Source: Stercoripulliclostridium_A sp963642145
GTDB lineage: Bacteria > Bacillota > Clostridia > Christensenellales > DTU072
Reading direction: 5' to 3'
NCBI GenBank assembly: GCA_963642145.1
Contig: CAVIFU010000019.1
Span: 1-34,386, forward strand
Length of the DNA: 34,386 bases
Under the pieces are notes generated by a model. It saw only the letters and a list, made by a program, of their open reading frames with translations. It was not told the origin of the DNA and made no database searches. This document shows positions 31,759-34,386 of the stretch, in pieces. Made by a program: the position numbers and the translations under genes. Each line of letters starts with the position of its first letter. The first letter of the stretch is position 1.

Positions 31759-32835
31759 ATGAAGAGCTTACAGGATTTAAGTTATTCGGATATGGTTGAG
31801 CTTGTTGCGGCGCACGGCGCGCCCAAATTCAGAGCCGACCAATTATACGACATGGCAGTGCGGTTTAAGGAATATTCGGAGGTTACCAATCTTCCCAAAT
31901 CGCTTATTGCGGAGATAGGCAAAGAATATTACGCCACGTCGCTTGAAGTCATCGAAACGTTACGCGGAGCGGACGGCACGGAGAAGTATCTGTACGCGCT
32001 ACGCGACGGCAACATAATTGAGGGCGTATACATGCCGCACAATTACGGCGACACGTTGTGCGTATCCACTCAGGTAGGATGCAGGATGGGTTGCAAGTTT
32101 TGCGCGAGCGGATTGGGCGGACTTGTCCGCAACCTTACCGCCGGTGAAATTCTGGGACAAGTGCTGTGCGCCAATCGTTTGCACGGCGGCACCAAGGATA
32201 AGCGTGCAGTTACGAACGTCGTGCTCATGGGAAGCGGCGAGCCTCTCGACAACTACGCGGAGGTTATGCGTTTTCTGCACCTTGTCACGGACGAACGCGG
32301 CATAAACATCAGTCCGCGCAACATATCTCTTTCGACGTCGGGGCTTGCCGACAAAATCAAAGAGCTTGCCGATAGCGGCATAACGGTAACGCTTACCATA
32401 TCACTGCACGCGCCCACGGACGCCAAGAGATCGGAGCTACTGCCCGTCAACAACAAATACGGCGTCAAAGAAGTTATGGACGCCGCGCGGTATTATTTTG
32501 ACAAGACCCACAGGCGCGTCATATTCGAGTACGCCATGGTAGAAGGCAAAAATTCGGACAAAGAGAGCGCGGAGGAGCTTTCGGCATTACTTAGAGGTTT
32601 TCCGTGCCACGTCAATCTTATCAATTTGAATTACGTGCGCGAGAGGGGACTGCGCGGAGTCAAGAAGGATTTCATTACGGAATTTATCGAAGTTTTGGAG
32701 CGTAACGGCATCTCGGTGACGTTACGTCGGAGCATGGGCAACGACATAGAAGGCGCATGCGGACAGCTCAGAGTCAAATATCTTGCGGAGCGTGATTCGG
32801 AGCGTAAGCGCACGGAGGCAAACGATGTCGGTTAA
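31759..32835 (+). CDS. rlmN: Dual-specificity RNA methyltransferase RlmN
   Basis: Radical SAM enzyme that makes 2-methyladenosine in 23S rRNA (A2503) and some tRNAs. 358 aa from ATG 31759, with GAGGA just upstream; the open frame reaches back to 31393 inside rsmB in a different frame, which is not coding. The radical SAM cluster motif CRMGCKFC uses Cys108, Cys112 and Cys115. MGSGEPLDNY and the C-terminal GACGQLR, which carries the methyl-carrier cysteine, are present. It overlaps rsgA by 11 nt. Confidence 0.96.
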   Translation: MKSLQDLSYSDMVELVAAHGAPKFRADQLYDMAVRFKEYSEVTNLPKSLIAEIGKEYYATSLEVIETLRGADGTEKYLYALRDGNIIEGVYMPHNYGDTLCVSTQVGCRMGCKFCASGLGGLVRNLTAGEILGQVLCANRLHGGTKDKRAVTNVVLMGSGEPLDNYAEVMRFLHLVTDERGINISPRNISLSTSGLADKIKELADSGITVTLTISLHAPTDAKRSELLPVNNKYGVKEVMDAARYYFDKTHRRVIFEYAMVEGKNSDKESAEELSALLRGFPCHVNLINLNYVRERGLRGVKKDFITEFIEVLERNGISVTLRRSMGNDIEGACGQLRVKYLAERDSERKRTEANDVG

Positions 32836-33703
32836 GGGTGGCAAGGGCAGGATAACCAAGGTTATTTCCAATCGTTACGAAGTCACGTCCGACAGCGGCG
32901 AAACCGTCGTCGCGACCGCGCGCGGCAAACTCAAACTTAACGGCGAGCTTTACGTAGGCGACATCGTGCGTTACGGATACGAGAAGGGCACTGCCGTAAT
33001 CACGGAGGTGCTTCCGCGCAAAAATTCGCTCATACGCCCGTTCGTAGCCAACGTCGATACATGCGTTATCGTAGTTGCCAAGGAGCCGGAGCCGGACATG
33101 TTGCTTGTAGACAAAATCATCGTCAATTGTTACGCGGAGGGCGTCAAGCCCGTGCTTTGTTACAACAAGAGCGATATAGCCAAGCCCGAGGAAATCGATT
33201 ATTTATTCGCGCCTTACCGCGACTACATGGAGTGCATAAGCGTATCGGCGGCGGAGAAGAGCGGTTTTGACAAGTTAGGCGAGCTTGTTTCGGGCAAGAC
33301 AGTATGTTTTGCCGGACAAAGCGCGGTAGGCAAAACGAGCTTACTGAATGCCATACTCGACCTTAACTTAAAGACGGACGGACTTTCTCGCAAGATCAAA
33401 CGCGGCAAGAACACCACTCGGCACGTAGAACTTTATCCGGCGCTCGGCGGTTATATTGTAGACACTTGCGGATTCAGCATGCTTACGGTCACGGACATCA
33501 AGCCGGAGGAGCTCACATATTACTATGCCGATTTTCTAACATACCAAGACGATTGCAAGTATCGCGGATGCACGCACGTGGATGAACCCGATTGCGCCGT
33601 CAAACGCGCCGTTGCGGAAGGTAAGCTTTCCAAGGCGCGGTACGAGCGTTACCTTGCGATATACGAAGAATTGAAGGAGTACAGGAAGAAGTTATATGAC
33701 TAA
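32825..33703 (+). CDS. rsgA: Ribosome small subunit-dependent GTPase RsgA
   Basis: Circularly permuted GTPase that helps late 30S subunit assembly. 292 aa from ATG 32825, with SD GGAGG at 32814-32818; upstream residues of the longer frame belong to rlmN DNA. OB-fold (about 1-65), then G motifs in permuted order: G4 NKSD, G1 GQSAVGKTS (Lys170), G3 DTCGFS (Cys where Pro is usual), and the zinc motif with CKYRGCTHVDEPDC. In B. subtilis prpC and prkC lie between rlmN and rsgA; both are absent here. Overlaps rpe by 8 nt. Confidence 0.96.
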   Translation: MSVKGGKGRITKVISNRYEVTSDSGETVVATARGKLKLNGELYVGDIVRYGYEKGTAVITEVLPRKNSLIRPFVANVDTCVIVVAKEPEPDMLLVDKIIVNCYAEGVKPVLCYNKSDIAKPEEIDYLFAPYRDYMECISVSAAEKSGFDKLGELVSGKTVCFAGQSAVGKTSLLNAILDLNLKTDGLSRKIKRGKNTTRHVELYPALGGYIVDTCGFSMLTVTDIKPEELTYYYADFLTYQDDCKYRGCTHVDEPDCAVKRAVAEGKLSKARYERYLAIYEELKEYRKKLYD

Positions 33704-34352
33704 ACGCGTTTACGTTTCGCCGTCGATACTGGCAGGCGATTTTGCCAATATGGAGCAAACCGTGCGTTCCGCCGAGGAGTGGGGCGCCGACCTCATACAT
33801 TGCGACGTAATGGACGGAGTGTACGTCAAAAACATTACTTTCGGCATGCCGATGATCAAGGCGATCAAAGCGCACGCGACCAAACCGCTTGACGTCCATT
33901 TGATGATTACCGAGCCCGAGCGTTACGTTCGCGCGTTTGCGGATGCCGGTGCGGATATAATCACATTTCACCCGGAAGCGAGCAAGGATCCTCTCGGCGC
34001 GCTTACCGAGATCCGTTCTCTCGGCGTCAAATGCGGAATCGCGCTCAACCCGAACGTGCCGTTTGCGGATCACGCATACCTTGTCAAAGATTGCGACATG
34101 GTGCTTGTCATGAGCGTATACGCAGGTCTCGGCGGACAAAAGTTTATAGCGGAAACCTTGGACAAAGTGAGGGAAGCGCGCGCCTATGCGGAAGCAAACG
34201 GCTTAGACATAGACATAGAGATAGACGGCGGAGTTTCGGAGCGCAACGCAGAAACGATCAGAGCCGCCGGAGTCAACATCCTTGTCGCCGGTTCCGCCGT
34301 ATACCGTTCCGCCGACCCGACAGCAACGATTAAAGCAATAAGAGGGGAGTAG
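33696..34352 (+). CDS. rpe: Ribulose-phosphate 3-epimerase
   Basis: Interconverts ribulose 5-phosphate and xylulose 5-phosphate in the pentose phosphate pathway. 218-aa TIM barrel with SPSILAGDFANM, the metal-binding HCDVMDGVYV (His and Asp ligands), LDVHLMI, VYAGLGGQKF and EIDGGVSERNAETI. Last gene of the yicC block; translation is coupled to rsgA by overlap. A hairpin array begins about 10 bp after its stop codon. Confidence 0.97.
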   Translation: MTKRVYVSPSILAGDFANMEQTVRSAEEWGADLIHCDVMDGVYVKNITFGMPMIKAIKAHATKPLDVHLMITEPERYVRAFADAGADIITFHPEASKDPLGALTEIRSLGVKCGIALNPNVPFADHAYLVKDCDMVLVMSVYAGLGGQKFIAETLDKVREARAYAEANGLDIDIEIDGGVSERNAETIRAAGVNILVAGSAVYRSADPTATIKAIRGE

Positions 34353-34361
34353 CGTTATGCA

Positions 34362-34386
34362 CGCCCGGTGGGCGCGGTGATATACA
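34362..34386. repeat. Variable-stem hairpin array 4 (cut by window end)
   Basis: CGCCC/GGGCG (34362-34374, 3-nt loop) is followed by CGGTGATATACA (34375-34386), in the same orientation as array 2 and again directly after a gene stop. The array probably continues beyond the window. Confidence 0.75.

Overview
The window looks like the chromosome of an endospore-forming member of the Clostridia (Bacillota), probably an uncultured gut-type lineage. Every gene I accept lies on the + strand. Evidence for the lineage: sporulation genes yqfC and yqfD sit next to a PgpH-type HD hydrolase, ybeY, era, a YqzL-like gene and recO, which is the Bacillus/Clostridium order. A second block, yicC-rpoZ-coaBC-priA-def-fmt-rsmB-rlmN-rsgA-rpe, also follows the Firmicutes order. 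Promoters are of the sigma-A type and Shine-Dalgarno (SD) sites are mostly good.

Layout. 1-230: hairpin repeat array and the pepF promoter. 232-4273: pepF, a double-anchored membrane protein of unknown function, and dnaB, tightly packed. 4263-4668: two hairpin arrays facing each other across a 154-bp spacer. 4696-9661: yqfC, yqfD, a short pgpH, a ybeY-era fusion, a 41-aa YqzL-like gene and recO. 9657-12546: 35-bp direct repeats, promoter, ppdK and its terminator. 12662-14220: an accessory unit with 33-bp tandem repeats, a consensus promoter, an AAA ATPase/DUF4143 gene and two strong hairpins. 14271-18050: a separate promoter, a possible 11-codon leader peptide and a three-gene set (Sel1-like repeat protein, soluble TraG/VirD4-like ATPase, hyperacidic-tailed protein). 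18075-19272: ECF S component, CopZ-like protein and a small unknown. 19269-24564: promoter plus attenuator-like leader, then dgt-pcrA-ligA. 24579-34352: the yicC to rpe block, mostly with overlapping stops and starts. 34362-34386: start of another hairpin array.

How the genes fit together. Most of the window is housekeeping: replication and repair (dnaB, recO, pcrA, ligA, priA), rRNA maturation and ribosome assembly (ybeY, era, rsmB, rlmN, rsgA), initiator formyl-Met handling (fmt, def), coenzyme A synthesis (coaBC), pyruvate/PEP interconversion (ppdK), the pentose phosphate pathway (rpe) and dNTP control (dgt).

The least explained parts are: (1) the Sel1-like/TraG-like/acidic-tail trio, which has a coupling-protein-like ATPase with no transmembrane anchor and no conjugation genes around it; (2) the intergenic arrays of hairpins whose stems change sequence but keep perfect pairing, joined by a constant GGTGATATAC core and capped by a constant ATCCTTTACCG terminus; (3) the attenuator-like dgt leader; (4) the 33-bp repeats that end at the -35 box of the AAA ATPase gene; and (5) the ybeY-era fusion and the pgpH lacking its extracellular domain. 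All functional statements rest on reading motifs by eye; no database search was run.
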